Positions 1-11,429 of a stretch of 64,000 bases of DNA are shown piece by piece. Under the pieces are notes generated by a model. The model saw only the letters and a list, made by a program, of their open reading frames with translations. It was not told where the DNA came from and made no database searches. The DNA lies in the NCBI GenBank assembly GCA_009823505.1, contig VZQC01005595.1:1126122-1190121 (forward strand). The letters are read 5' to 3'. Numbering within the stretch: the stretch's first letter is position 1; each line of letters starts with the position of its first letter. Origin of the DNA: Rhizomys pruinosus. Its lineage: Eukaryota; Chordata; Mammalia; Rodentia; Spalacidae. Both the position numbers and the translations under genes were made by a program.

Positions 1-778
1 CTAGAATGCACTGCTAAATCTCCAGAAGACCCTGATGAGCTAGACAGAACTGCTCAAACCCACTGCTGTCTCCACAGTCATGATCCTAGTTGTAATTGCC
101 CACCTCCTGAAATCGTCCAGCCCTTGCAGTAATTGTCAATAGGGAGAACCTGAACCACAGACCAAATAACTACTCGTATATGATCAGAAATCAATCAAGG
201 TATAGAAACAACAAATCCAGAAACAAACTTTCACTCAACAATGCCAGAATTTCATACCAGACACACAGGCAATAAAAGCAGTGTATATGCCCAGGAAAAC
301 AGATTGTCAAGGGATAAAGATAAATTAAGAAAATTGGATCACTAAAGAAAATAGTTTGAAGAAAATGTAAAAACACAGGAATGTAATATGTAGGATTGGA
401 GTGAAAAGATAAAAACTAAAACCTGTAGGCAAAGGGAAGACAAATCTCTGGTTAATGGCTTTTACCAGATCTTAAAAAGGATCATAGAAGAAAAGTCCTT
501 AATTAGGAAAAACACACCTAAACAGATACAAAGAAGCAGACTGAACACCACATAGACAGAAGCAGAGAAAGCAAATTGCCACAGCATATTATAATAAAAA
601 CACAAAATATATCAAACAGAAAGCAAATACTGAACATTGCAAGAAGAAAACAGGAAGTTGCTATAAAGGAAAAAATGCTTTAAAATATCAGGCAAACTTT
701 AAAAGGCAAAAGATTCTGGATCAATGCCTTCCAAATGAACATAGATTCTAACCCAGACTGTTTTAAGAACAAAATTGT

Positions 779-1034
779 GGGGCTGGAGAGATGGCCTAGC
801 GGTTAAGAGCACCGACCGCTCTTACAGAGGACCCGGGTTCAATCCCCAACTCCCACATGGTGGCCAAGAACCGTCTGAAACTCCAATTCCAGGAGAACTC
901 CAGTTTCAGGGGAATCCGACACCCTCTTCTGACACCCTCTTCTGACCTACGCGGCATTGCACGACACGGGTGCACACACCTGCATGCAGATAGTACATTC
1001 ATACACATACCGAAATAAATAAAATTTTTAAAAA
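779..1034 (+). mobile_element. SINE B2, long subtype, with 14-bp target duplication
   Basis: This is a tRNA-derived B2 element. It starts with the 'ggctggagagatgg' head (pol III A-box region), has a B box of the GGTTCAATCCC type near 837-847, and ends in an A-rich tail. The 14-bp repeat AAGAACAAAATTGT flanks it exactly at 765-778 and 1035-1048, which proves insertion into the L1. It has the 17-nt internal tandem duplication described in the findings. A short stretch 'acaccctcttctg' near 921-945 is also doubled. Confidence 0.95.
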
Positions 1035-1362
1035 AAGAACAAAATTGTCTATCATTGTTGAAAGACAAAGAAAGATATTCCATGATATAAAGGGGCTGAA
1101 AAAAATTCATGAACACCAAACCAGCCCTATAAAGAATATGGGAAGTTATGTGAACAGCTGAAGAAGAGAGTCACCCTACCAAAGGGGCTCTAGAAAGAAA
1201 GTAACGGAAGCTATAATGGCAGAAACCCAAAATAGAACTGAGAGCACAAACCAAAAGAAAATAAAAATCATCAGCAGATATTTTTCCATAATAAATGTAA
1301 ACAAAAATAAGCTAAACTCTCAACTAAATGAAGACAGGCTACTTGTACTAAAAAATAAAATC

Positions 1363-1540
1363 TGACTGGGTATGGTGGCACATGCCTTTAATCCCAGCAC
1401 TCAGCAGGCAGAGGCAGGTGGATCTCTATGAGTTCAAAGCCAGCCTGGTCTACATAGTGATCTCCAGGACAGCTGCGACTAAAGGGAGACCCTGTCTCAA
1501 AAAGACACTGTCTCAAAAAGACAAAAAAAATAAAAAAAAA
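1363..1540 (+). mobile_element. SINE B1
   Basis: This is a 7SL-derived B1 in sense, with a tggtggcacatgcctttaat head, the 'cagcctggtctac' core and the 'gaccctgtctcaaaaagac' end. The end motif is repeated twice (near 1489-1520) before the A-rich tail. The copy sits inside the L1. Confidence 0.9.
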
Positions 1541-3198
1541 ATACAATCATAAACATTATGAACTCAAAACTGGTAAGCTCATTTTAATGAAGATAACATG
1601 ACAGAAATTCAAGTCACAGCTTAACATCAACTCAGTAATAGTAGGCAACTTCATTACTCCACTCTCTCCAATAGACAGGACATGCAGACAAAGACTAAGC
1701 AGAGAAACATATGAATTAAATGATATCACATATCAAATGGGCCTAACAGATACACAGAAAATATTTCAACCAAGCAGAAAGAATATTTATTCTACTAAGT
1801 CGCCTTTAGAAAATTTTCTAAAATAGAATGTGTATTGGGCCCAAAACAAACCTTAACAGATACAAAGAACTGAAATATTTCCATGCATTCTTTAATACTG
1901 CAACACAGTAAATCTTAAAATCAATAGCAAATAGGTCTAGTAGCTACAAGGATTCATGGAGATTAAACAGCATACTCCTGCATGATGAATAGGACAAAGA
2001 AGAAATCCAGAGAGAAACAAAAATAATCCTGGTTAAAGCCCACTCCATGGGAGGAAATTCATGTGTGGTACTATAAACATAGCCAGGTACCTATTACTAG
2101 AGAGGTCATAGATCTTAGAGAAATTCCTGAGGTTGTTACATCCCTACCCTAAAGCAACATCTTAACAACTGCAAAAATTTACCCTTATTGTTACAAATAT
2201 CCCAGACACCACTCAATAAAGAAGTTTCCTTTGCACCAATGAAGAATATTAGAGTCCTTCAACCGGCCAAACACACAGACATTATCTGTGAATTGCTCAA
2301 GCCTAAATGAATCATCTACAATGCAACCTCTACACCTAAGGCTCATGTAACATAGAAAAAGGGGTAAAAAGGACACTAATTAATCTCTTGATTCTCATTA
2401 AGGAAGCTCTCTTATGCCATAGTGGGCCAAGAACTCAAAAGGTCATGAATGGCCAACCGTGGATATTAAAAGTCTGCCAGAGTGTGTGTCCACGAACAGG
2501 TTACCTACATTCACCTTCACTTACCAAGGTTTCAGAGAACCTTACAGAATAGAATCCAGGGAGGTGCTCCAAGACCATATGAGACTAGAACTCTACAAGT
2601 TCCTGGGACCCTGCTCATATGAACCTACAACATTGCTGTCAGCATGCACAAGAATTATGCAAGCTTAACCAGACAAAAACCCAGCATAGAACTGGAGAAA
2701 TGTGTAGCAGAACCTAATATTAGGTGAAGAAATATTGCCAACTGATTATGTTTATGGTTGGGTGAGGAAGAACTGTCCTTCTTTAAATAAGGAACTCTTA
2801 GATAGACTGACTAGTGCTCAGTGGATGAACTGATGAAGAGAATGACCAGGGAGATTAATTAGGCACAATAGACGCTAACAGACACTGCAGAATCTATGAA
2901 CTCTGAAGGGAGGAGGGGGCATATTGTGGGAGGGTGCCAGTGGAAAAATACCGGATAAAGGCAATTAAGAATTATTGAGATGTTATGTATGTAATACACA
3001 AGAATCAATTAAAAATAAATTTAAAAATTAACTCAAAAAGTTAAAAAATAATTCTGAAACTAAATGAATATGATAGAAAACACATATAAACCTATGGGCC
3101 ACATTAAATGAAGCCCTAAAATACAAGTTTATGGATCTAAATGCTTGCATTATAATGTCAAAGATTTCAAATAAATACCATGATGATACAACTTAAGA

Positions 3199-3325
3199 AT
3201 CTGGGGCTATTAGTTGGTTCAGCAATTAAAACCAATGGCTGCTCTTACAGAGGACCTGGATTTGGTTCTCATCACCCACATGGTGGGTAACAACTATCCT
3301 AACTCCAGTTACAGAGGGATGGCTG
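3199..3325 (+). mobile_element. Old B2/B3 SINE fragment
   Basis: A decayed sense B2-like sequence. 'Gctgctcttacagaggacc', a degenerate B box and 'cacccacatggtgg' are recognisable. The 3' part is lost and no target duplication is visible. Confidence 0.7.
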
Positions 3326-4473
3326 AGGTGATAGTTCAGTTGTTTGCTTCCTTAAGCTAAAGTTTGTGTTTACCCCATAAACCTTTCATGATGGTATACA
3401 ACTCAAGTCCTGGCCCTTGAGAAAAATAGAAACATCATGATTTCATTAGTTCAATGACATCCTCAGATACATACAGCTTCCTCATGAGGTGAGATCCATT
3501 CATGAGTCGCTTCTGACCCTGTCTAAAAAAAATCCCAGGAATTTTGTGAGTATATGCATCCATATACATACTCAATTTCATTACTGCTGTATCTACTGTT
3601 GACTCAAAAGCCAGTAAGTAGTAAAATGAATTAATCAATGTTAATATCCACAGAGTATCTTAGGATCCAAAAGACATATGATGTATCAGGAAATATTTTA
3701 TTTTTACTTATTTTATTATTACTTATATGTTATTATTACTTAGACACTGAATTTGTAAAAATTGAATCCAACTTAGAATATTAGTCTTTGTCATACAAAT
3801 ATAGTCATAACTTTGAAAAAATTTTAAATTTTTCTTAGGATACAAGAAATATTAGGATATAAGAAATGTTAGCTTAAAATACTATTAAAGAAGCCAACAG
3901 GAGATCAGTGTTAATAAGCATGCTAATTGTATTCCTATGTCTTTGGAGTAAAAGACTATTCTTGGTACCAGAATGCAAATTGAGAAATTAGTTTAAAAGA
4001 CTCCCATCATTAATACAAATATGTACTATCAAAAACTGTCTAGGTTTGCGATAACTCTCAGGGGAGTAGGTATTAATAGTTACAATAATTAGATAAATTT
4101 CAGAATACCTCAGTAGGCAGACATGCTCAGTGATAAGTGATAGGAGGTATAATTCTTTAAATAAGTGATTGTGCATGTGACTACAAGACCATCTGAGAAA
4201 GAGCGTTGATTTGCATCTCATTCTAAGACATCAAAACTAAAAAATAAAATAAATAAATAAATGCTATTTCCAGCTGTCAGCCACACTGACCTCTGAAGGA
4301 ATGAGGAAGCTCAAACCTAAGCATCCTGACTTGAACTCACTCAGTTGCATGTGTTTATCTTCTGTTTATTTTTTTTCACTATTTTTCTTTCTGTTTCTCA
4401 TTTGTGTAGCTTTTAATTTTCCCCAAAGAATTGTTAAATTATATGAAGAATGCATTACACTAAAGTGCCACAT
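3326..4473. other. Unclassified AT-rich sequence
   Basis: I recognise no gene or repeat family here. Short open frames on both strands lack any family resemblance and any splice-site arrangement I can support. Confidence 0.4.
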
Positions 4474-4487
4474 AGAAATAAAGACTT

Positions 4488-4607
4488 TAATCCTAGCACT
4501 TGGGAGGCAGAGGCAGGCGGAACCTGGTCTACAGAGTGAGTTCCAGGCCAGCTGGGACTACAGGGAGACCCTGTCTCAAAAAGACCAAAAAAAAAAAAAA
4601 AAGAAAA
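4488..4607 (+). mobile_element. SINE B1, 5'-truncated, with 14-bp target duplication
   Basis: The copy begins at 'taatcctagcactt', so about the first 25 nt of B1 are missing. It also lacks about 20 nt between 'ggcagaggcagg' and 'cctggtctac'. AGAAATAAAGACTT flanks it at 4474-4487 and 4608-4621. Because the target duplication is perfect, the 5' truncation happened at insertion. Confidence 0.92.
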
Positions 4608-4621
4608 AGAAATAAAGACTT

Positions 4622-5083
4622 ATAGTTTAAAAAATAGCAACTGGTGCCAAAAATTAATTTAAATGTGATCAAATGAATTATATCAAAATGCCTATAGTTT
4701 TTGTGCTACCACTAATTCCCTTACACTAGTTATCAAAAGCTTATAAATATGCATATGATATTTATATTTTCAAATACAATTTCATTTTCACATTATAACA
4801 ACTTCTTAGAAAATTTACTCTTAATAAAATTGAGTTAAGGACTTATTGTAACTTGTTCTACAATTTTATTTAAAAGCAATCTCTCTAGTTTAGATGAACA
4901 GTTCCATACAATTAACGGTTGGCCTAGTTGAACATTTACTAACTGAATAATATTTCCTTCTAACTGTATAATAAGTTGTATTACAGAATTATAATCTTAT
5001 CTTTCAAATTATTCGATTTTGGAAAAAGTTTCCCACTTTTTTTATATGAAAGTAGGCACATATGAGGTTGTATTTAGAGATAT
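4622..5083. other. AT-rich sequence, nothing recognised
   Basis: Very AT-rich, with no repeat family or coding signal that I can support. Confidence 0.4.
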
Positions 5084-5115
5084 TTTCTTATTTATTTATT
5101 TATCTATCTACCTAT

Positions 5116-5146
<31 letters not shown>

Positions 5147-5151
5147 TTTGT
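5084..5151. repeat. (TTTA)n / (TCTA) microsatellite
   Basis: Tetranucleotide repeat, mostly TTTA with a short TCTA interruption at about 5101-5112. It is probably expanded from the A-rich tail of the minus-strand B3 that follows. Confidence 0.9.
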
Positions 5152-5340
5152 ATAAGGATTTTTCTGCATGTATGTGTTTTCGCCACCACATGTGTGCATG
5201 GTACAGAAGGAAGCCAGAAGGTGTAAGATCCCTTGGAGCTGCAGTTGGTTTTTAGCTTCCATATGGGTACTGGAAACCAAACCCAGGTACTTGAAAAGAC
5301 AGCAAGTGTTCTCAATTTCTGAGCCATTTCTCCAGCCCCC
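5152..5340 (-). mobile_element. SINE B3/B2-like, antisense
   Basis: Antisense copy ending in the inverted head 'ccatttctccagcccc'. It is diverged from the young B2s. The ATTT-rich repeat at its left matches a degraded tail. Confidence 0.8.
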
Positions 5341-5843
5341 ACGGGAATATTTTAAATTGAGAAAATTATACATTTAAATTTAGAACATACTTTGAATACT
5401 GCTTCTAAATCTTATTTACAAGTATTTGGTAATGCACAAATTATGATTTAATCATAGATTTATTTTGTTTTATGTATGAGTATTTGACTTTGCTAGGTAA
5501 AATGTTTACATGCCAAAACCCAGGGAAAATGATTTGAGATGATTTTGGAAAATGTACATATTTTCTTGAGAAGTGAAGTCAAACTGCATAATATATTATG
5601 CAAATACATAGCAGATTTATAGGAAGCAATACCTTTTTCAAAAATTTCATAATGCATATTTAAGTAAATGAGAATATATTACATAAATGGAAATACAGTA
5701 AGTAAACTGTTTTTGTTGAAGCATCAAAATAAAATTTATACGCAGAAAAATATGGCATGAGGAGAGTAAATTTTACTAATATGTACAAGTCCATTTTAAC
5801 CAAAAGTGCTCAATTTGTACTTGAAAAGATGTTAGTTTCGATT

Positions 5844-5845
<2 letters not shown>
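5341..5845. other. AT-rich sequence, nothing recognised
   Basis: No repeat family or coding signal identified. Confidence 0.4.

Positions 5846-5885
<40 letters not shown>
5846..5885. repeat. (CA)n microsatellite
   Basis: About 20 uninterrupted CA units. Confidence 0.95.
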
Positions 5886-5886
<1 letters not shown>

Positions 5887-6545
5887 ATCCTTCACTTTGT
5901 ATGAGTTAATATGATTTATAGATGAAAATAAAACCTCCTTTTCTCTAGAAATGAGGGCTGAAGCCTCCCACATATGAGCCTTTTCTGTAGGGTTAGCTCT
6001 AAGAATGAGAGCAGGATAGCCAGGTGTGTTGACTCTTTTGATAACATTTCAAGAACTATTGAGAATAAATGGATATGCTTGATCAGGCATTCAGGGGCTC
6101 TTTTGGCCTTTGCCTGGCTGCTGTTTGAAGCATATAATTCTAGGATTCACTTGTTAATTGCAAGAAAGCCCTTTGTAGACTATATCCATTGCAGGGAGCA
6201 TCATACTTCCTGAGTTCTTTTCTTCTGCAAAACTCATCGCTCCTGAGTCTTATTCTTGATGATCACTCTCAAATCTCATTGTATGTTGTTAAATTCAGAG
6301 GGGGATCTTGTCTTCCTATTTTATGGCACCAGAGGTGTACCATATTGAACTGCTTATACTACAACTTTTTATCCAAAAAGTTCATTCAATTTGCCTTCAA
6401 ATTTGCACATACTTTTATGAATATTTTTTCTTTTGTGCTGAGACCTACATAGATGAACTAGTGTTAACAACGAGAAATAATAATAAAGCTGCATTTTGGG
6501 ATCTTTGAGTTTCCTTTCTTTTCTTTTCTTTTTTTATAGATGTCA
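5886..6545. other. Unclassified sequence, possible LTR remnant
   Basis: The segment ending near 6480-6515 ('aataataataaagctgcattttgg') resembles the polyadenylation region of an LTR. I see no TATA box, primer-binding site or paired LTR. Short open frames at 5974-6508 show no family resemblance. Confidence 0.25.
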
Positions 6546-6549
6546 CATC

Positions 6550-6990
6550 ATGTAATTCATTTCTTTTTAATTTTCATTTTTTATTGATGCTTTGTGTATT
6601 TCATACATCATTTTCCAATTCAGATCAGGCATATTTCCCTTTCCCTTCCCCTCACCCCACCCCACCTCATCCCAGATCATGCATTCTGCCATAAATATCC
6701 TGCATCTTTCACTCAGTTTTTTTTCATTTTTTTAATTTTATTTATTTTTGTATGTGTATGAATGTACTGTCTGCATTCAGGTCTCTGATAATTTATGAGT
6801 ACAAGCATCCTTCATGTAAAACCAATTTGCAAGCAGTTGTGCCCAAACCCACACAGCCCATGGGTTCCACCATCCAGCAAGGGGGGCTTGTATGTTCAAT
6901 CAAGTTGATCAAATGAGTGTCCAGAATATATTGCTGAAGTTTCACTGTTCATCCCAATCGTAGCCCTTACATTCTACCATGCCCCAAAAC
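6550..6990 (-). mobile_element. L1 3' UTR end, antisense (copy 1 of a repeated type)
   Basis: The + strand starts with a T-rich stretch and then the inverse of the L1 3' end ('ttattgatgctttgtgtatttc'). It continues into the same 3' UTR found at 25.3, 54.5 and 62.6 kb. About 6725-6785 is a short antisense B2 remnant. The match stops near 6988 after 'taccatgcccc'. Confidence 0.85.
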
Positions 6991-7380
6991 AGCATGGATG
7001 AATTTGATGAAATCTGTGCCTTGATTCCACCCTATAGGTATCTATAATACAACTGCCTTCTGGAGACTCATGGGTCAAAAAACAAAAACCTAAAAAATAA
7101 GGGGGGGATACAGATAGATATGAAACCTTTTTGTCAAAAACCTTGCAATTCAAATCTTAAAACTAACTATGGGAAAAGATTTGTATGTTCCAACAGGTCA
7201 AAATGTCACCAACTTAACGGCTGAGAAAGAAAAGATACAGTTTGCATTGAGTAGGATGTACCAGAAAGTGCCAACAGAAAGGTTGGCCCGTCTGAACATT
7301 GAAAGGAAGAAAAGCCTCAGACTGCTACAAGCATCAAACCCCTCTGTGGACCCTACTTGTAACAACTATTTATTATGAGT
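6991..7380 (+). pseudogene. Unidentified coding-like segment, possible decayed retrocopy
   Basis: The open frame 7169-7378 (69 codons) has a protein-like composition: Lys/Arg/Glu-rich, with a stretch reading ERLARLNIERKKSLRLLQ. Codons just upstream in other frames (MDEFDEIC at about 6993-7016) also look protein-like but contain stops. It begins exactly where the L1 3' UTR match ends. I do not recognise a family. It could be a frameshifted retrocopy, an unknown exon, or chance. Confidence 0.25.
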
Positions 7381-7685
7381 CCTAACGAAACTTACCTTCT
7401 AGTTGCTGCAAAGGTTTTAATACGAGTTAATTTTCTATAAAACTTCCTTACCCAGAAGAATGCATTTCAAAATATTTTTATTTAAGCTTTAACACATGAT
7501 TGAATGAATGATATTCTTATAAACCCGGCCTAGCCATATTATACTAATGGAAATGGGAAAATGCTGGATTAGTCTTTCTCATTACACAAGTCTCAATCCA
7601 CTTTCTGAACATTAATATCTTTCTTCCCATGTACCATAGCATGGATGGCAGCTGTCAGTGTGCACAAGGGATATCATGGGAAAAA

Positions 7686-7721
<36 letters not shown>

Positions 7722-8251
7722 CTCCTATTCCTCCTAGACAAGGAAATATAACAAAAGATAATGCATACAATTTTTTTAATTTTAAATTTTATGTGACATG
7801 AGAGTCCTCAACAGGAAATTAACCACTAGCAAACAGAGAAACCTACAGGTTTCATGCTTTGGTTGATGAAGAGTAGACAAATGTGGGGAAGTTTGACTGG
7901 ACAAAGAGAGTCTCTAATGGTAATAGATGGGGAAACATGACAAAGTACATTTGCTCAGATGCTTCTCTGCATCACTTTATCTTCTGAGGTAAAGTGTTCT
8001 CCTTCCTGGGTATTGAGAAGAGACTTCCTGGGTCTTAACACCTAATTCAGGGGACAAGGAGAGAAATAGTCAAAGAGGACCTTTCCAGATTTCACGTCTT
8101 CAGTGCAAAAGTTCAAGGAAAGATGACAGTGACCTATGAGTTCCTGTTTAATCAACTGTCAAGGTGCCATGTTTTGAGTTAACATATCCTTATGATAAAC
8201 ATCATCAGCAGTGAGAGGTAGTTTCAGAAACTCTTATAAAAACAGAGGGGA
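7381..8251. other. Unclassified sequence with an (AAAT)n tract at 7680-7721
   Basis: Apart from a tetranucleotide AAAT microsatellite I recognise nothing here. Confidence 0.4.
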
Positions 8252-8410
8252 GGCCAGGCGTGGTGGCACACACCTTTAATCCTAGCACTTGGGAGGCAGA
8301 GGCAGGTGGATCTTTGTGAGTTAAAGGCCAGTCTGGTCTACAGAGTGAGTTCCAGGCCAGCTGGGTCTACAGGGAGACCCTGTCTCAAAAAGACAAAAAT
8401 ATAAATAAAT
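8252..8410 (+). mobile_element. SINE B1
   Basis: Complete sense B1 from 'ggccaggcgtggtggcac' to 'ctgtctcaaaaagac' plus an A/T-rich tail. The short repeats ACAGAGGGGAG (about 8242-8252) and CAGAGAGGAG (8411-8420) may be an imperfect target duplication. Confidence 0.93.
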
Positions 8411-9370
8411 CAGAGAGGAGATTTTTAAAATGTGTTTTTTTACTCTGAAGTTTCAATGATAATTTTTGTCCTTGAAATAACTGATAAGAGAAAGATTAAC
8501 AGTAAGAAAAATCACAGGCAAATGTGTTAAAATAACAGAAACATAAGCCCCAAACACAAAGTATAAAACTCAAAGGAAAGGCTGGATGGTACAAGCTTAA
8601 ACTGCATTTTGTCCTACAAAAGAATAGAAGCTTGATACTACATAGGATGTTTAGATGACAATGGAAGTGTTCAATGAAAATAACAAATAAAATTACCCTT
8701 GTAGAAGATAAAGTCTCCTGGGCAAAAGACATCATAGAACTACCTGTGTTAATTTCTGTCTGTACCAGGTGTCACACCTACAATCATTTGCTCCTGCCAA
8801 CAGATCTTTACAAAGCAGACAGAGGGATATTGGATAGAAACACCTATGCCTGCATCTGCTGGTTACTAGATGGCGTTTTGTTTTACAAAAGGACAGCTTT
8901 GAAACTCTTCCATGTGTCTGCAGCACTTTTGAAGAACCATCTGGAAATACACTGAAGAAGGATATTTTAGAATGGCCTATTTTGATCATCATAAAAAAAT
9001 TAGAGGTCCTTAGGGACATTATGACAAAAATAGAAAGAAGTGATCATTTTTAATGTGCAGTTATTCTCTACAGTTTGCATATAATTATAATAAAAATAAT
9101 AATGATTTCTTTTACTGGGAATCAATCTCCCTAACCTCACCCCTTTCTTTTTTTTTTTTTTTTTCTAAATGGACCATTGGTGTATATGGGTAATTCTATG
9201 ATTTTTTTTTAAGTTGGTATTTTACTAAATTTTATAAGAGGATAAACATAACAAAATAAAGCAGTAATGGAGAACAATGCAGCAAAGGAATGCATCTCAA
9301 GAGCTTCATAGCCCATTGCCTTGGAAGGAAGGGAAAATATAAAATTGAACTTTAGGAATGTTCTCTGTTC
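8411..9370. other. Unclassified sequence
   Basis: Opposed open frames at 8674-8955 (+) and 8732-9019 (-) overlap each other and resemble no family I know. A T18-type tract lies at about 9149-9165. No convincing gene. Confidence 0.35.
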
Positions 9371-9374
9371 TGAT

Positions 9375-9790
9375 GTCCATTCTTTGCAAATGTTTTTTAT
9401 TGATTTTTTGTGAATTTAATACAATATATTTAGATTATATTAAGAACCTCTTCCCTCTCTGCACTTCCCCTTATAGTCCCCATGCCAGATTTCATGTGTT
9501 CTTGTCATATATCTTAAGGTATATAAAACCAGAATTGACGTGGCCAATAATCCCTCAGCTAAAATTGGGGGCTTCTTCCCCACTTCCCCACTTTTGTGCT
9601 GGGGTTTTTATCTGGCTTGGTCTTGCTGTTATCTTTGCTGTAATTTATATGACTAACTTCCCATCCTTCTGGAACACTTGTTTCCTTGTGGTCCTGACCC
9701 CCTTTGCCTTTGGCTCTTACAAGGTTTCTACCCCCTCTTACACACTGGTCTATGAGTCTTGGGAGGCAGAAGATTGATACAGGTTTCCTA
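9375..9790 (-). mobile_element. L1 3' UTR, antisense, old
   Basis: The + strand shows the inverse of an old rodent L1 tail ('tttttattgattttttgtgaatt'). It is followed by the diverged 3' UTR wording seen better at 26.7-27.1 kb ('cctcagctaaaattgggggcttc', 'ggcttggtcttgc'). The 139-codon + frame at 9358-9777 runs antisense through this element and is not a gene. Confidence 0.6.
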
Positions 9791-9980
9791 CTGATGGATA
9801 AGCCATCTGCAGTCTCTTATTCTCTGCACTTTGGTCAGTTGTGGCTTTCAGGGTTATTCACCATATGTTGCATGAAGGAGCTACTTTGGGGAGAGTTAGG
9901 AGATGCAATTTTGGTAAAGCACTTAAATGTAAACTTCTTGTGATTATAAAAAATTCACATTAAATTTGGAGGATATCTTT

Positions 9981-10151
9981 TTTTTTTTTTTTTTTTTTTT
10001 TTTTTGGTCTTTTTGAGAAGGGGGTCTCCCTTAGTCCCAGCTGGACTGGAGTTTGCTTTGTAGACCAGGCTGGCCTTGAACTCACAGAGACCCACCTTCT
10101 TCTGCCTCTTGAGTGCTGGGATTAAAGGCATGTGTCACCATGCTCGACTTT
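9981..10151 (-). mobile_element. SINE B1, antisense, with 12-bp target duplication
   Basis: A T25 tract, then a full antisense B1. GAGGATATCTTT occurs at 9969-9980 and 10152-10163, directly flanking it. Confidence 0.94.
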
Positions 10152-10163
10152 GAGGATATCTTT

Positions 10164-11226
10164 AAACTTATTTTATTCAAGATTAATGACAGAAGTAGAC
10201 ATTTTAAACATCCATTCTTACATTCAGTGATGATAACAAGTTCACTGTACTGATTGGATCTTTGACAAGTGGCATGGTCAGGTACAATTAAATTAGATTT
10301 GAAAAACACAGAACAAGAAACAGTACTCACAGCTTAACACAGATATATTTGAGATCCATAGAACATGTTAGATCATTAGCCGATTTATTTAATAGATTAT
10401 TTAAGACTGTTAAATCAATCTTAATGTTTTCTTAGTGCTAAGAATGAAAGATTCAACAGGCTAAATGAAATGTTTGAAGTAAAATTCTATTACGATATCA
10501 GACAAATGGGGATAGATCTGCAAAGAGGATTCTGCTCCTCTTAGCATTACAATGCATTGTCCTCTTGAAAGGCTAACGTGCCCCAGTGTTATATTGGCTT
10601 TGTTTCTTTTCTGGATTCTATCAGTTAGAGCTGAAGCTTTAATGGGAATACACCAAAGTCATAATTCGCAACTTTGCTTTCTCAGGAGATTGTCAAGGTG
10701 TGAAGTATAGACTTGAAAAATATGTGTCCTGTAATCATCAAAAAAGTTAGTTTTGGTTGCTGAAACTAAGTCTTTTATGCCCCACACATTACAGCAAGCA
10801 GTTTTGGTGTCTTTTAGATCTGTTAAGACTAATAATAACTCTTCTTGTTAAATGGTACTGGTCCCCAAAATCTTAAAGTAATGATACACAGAAGTCATTT
10901 ATAATAACAACAGTCTTTTAGTTTTCTTTTCAGCTTTAGCAGGAAATAAGTAAGCTTAGATGTTGTGTATATCCAAAAAGCTATAGACTCACCCTGGCAG
11001 AATCAGGTAATAAAATCATCATCATATTCTTAAGAAAAAGTTTAAGAAGTCAGAGAATAACACTCTATTGTGATATGATACTTCCCCTTGACAGAGAAGC
11101 TTTCATCTCTAAATCTTTCAAAGCACTTAGCACATCCTATCCCAAGAATTTCTCATTGCTGTGGTTGGCAAATCAAAGACTGCATGACATTTAATTCTCT
11201 CAAAACAGTATTAGAAACATTTTTAT
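10164..11226. other. Unclassified sequence
   Basis: No repeat family or coding signal recognised; moderately AT-rich. Confidence 0.4.
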
Positions 11227-11271
11227 GTGTGTATGTATGTGTGTGTGTTTGTGTGTGCATGTGTGTGTGTG
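11227..11271. repeat. (GT)n imperfect microsatellite
   Basis: Interrupted GT repeat with AT and TT variants. It lies inside a small meaningless open frame. Confidence 0.85.
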
Positions 11272-11429
11272 ATTCATTACTAGAGAAGAAAGTGAAAAGG
11301 AAACAAGTTAGAAAAAATGCTGTCTTCAGATATATTTCTTTAACTTCTGGTTTATAAGGAAGATTTCAGGATTGGCCATCTGAATTCACAGCTGAGTTTT
11401 TTTTGTTTGTCAGTAGTAGGAAAGCCTTG

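Larger units (their letters stand above)
1..3025 (+). mobile_element. L1 LINE, internally deleted and decayed (Lx-type)
   Basis: The first 2 kb reads in sense as the end of L1 ORF1, the inter-ORF spacer and the start of ORF2 (endonuclease region), with many stops. Around 1625-1680 it has the wording typical of the ORF2 nuclease, a 'primary product is held in short store' type stretch followed by Ser/Pro-rich codons. From about 2030 the text jumps to the L1 3' UTR: the segment on first-person 'treat tissue' repeats seen again at 31.9, 46.7, 50.8 and 54.1 kb. It ends in an A-rich tail near 3000-3025. The reverse transcriptase part is missing, so this copy cannot be active. It carries a B2 at 779-1034 and a B1 at 1363. 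The left edge is uncertain because the window starts inside it. Confidence 0.7.

Noticed and set aside
9358..9777. 139-codon + strand frame with hydrophobic stretches
   Set aside because: Antisense to an old L1 3' UTR with the inverted tail at its start. No signal peptide or family match.
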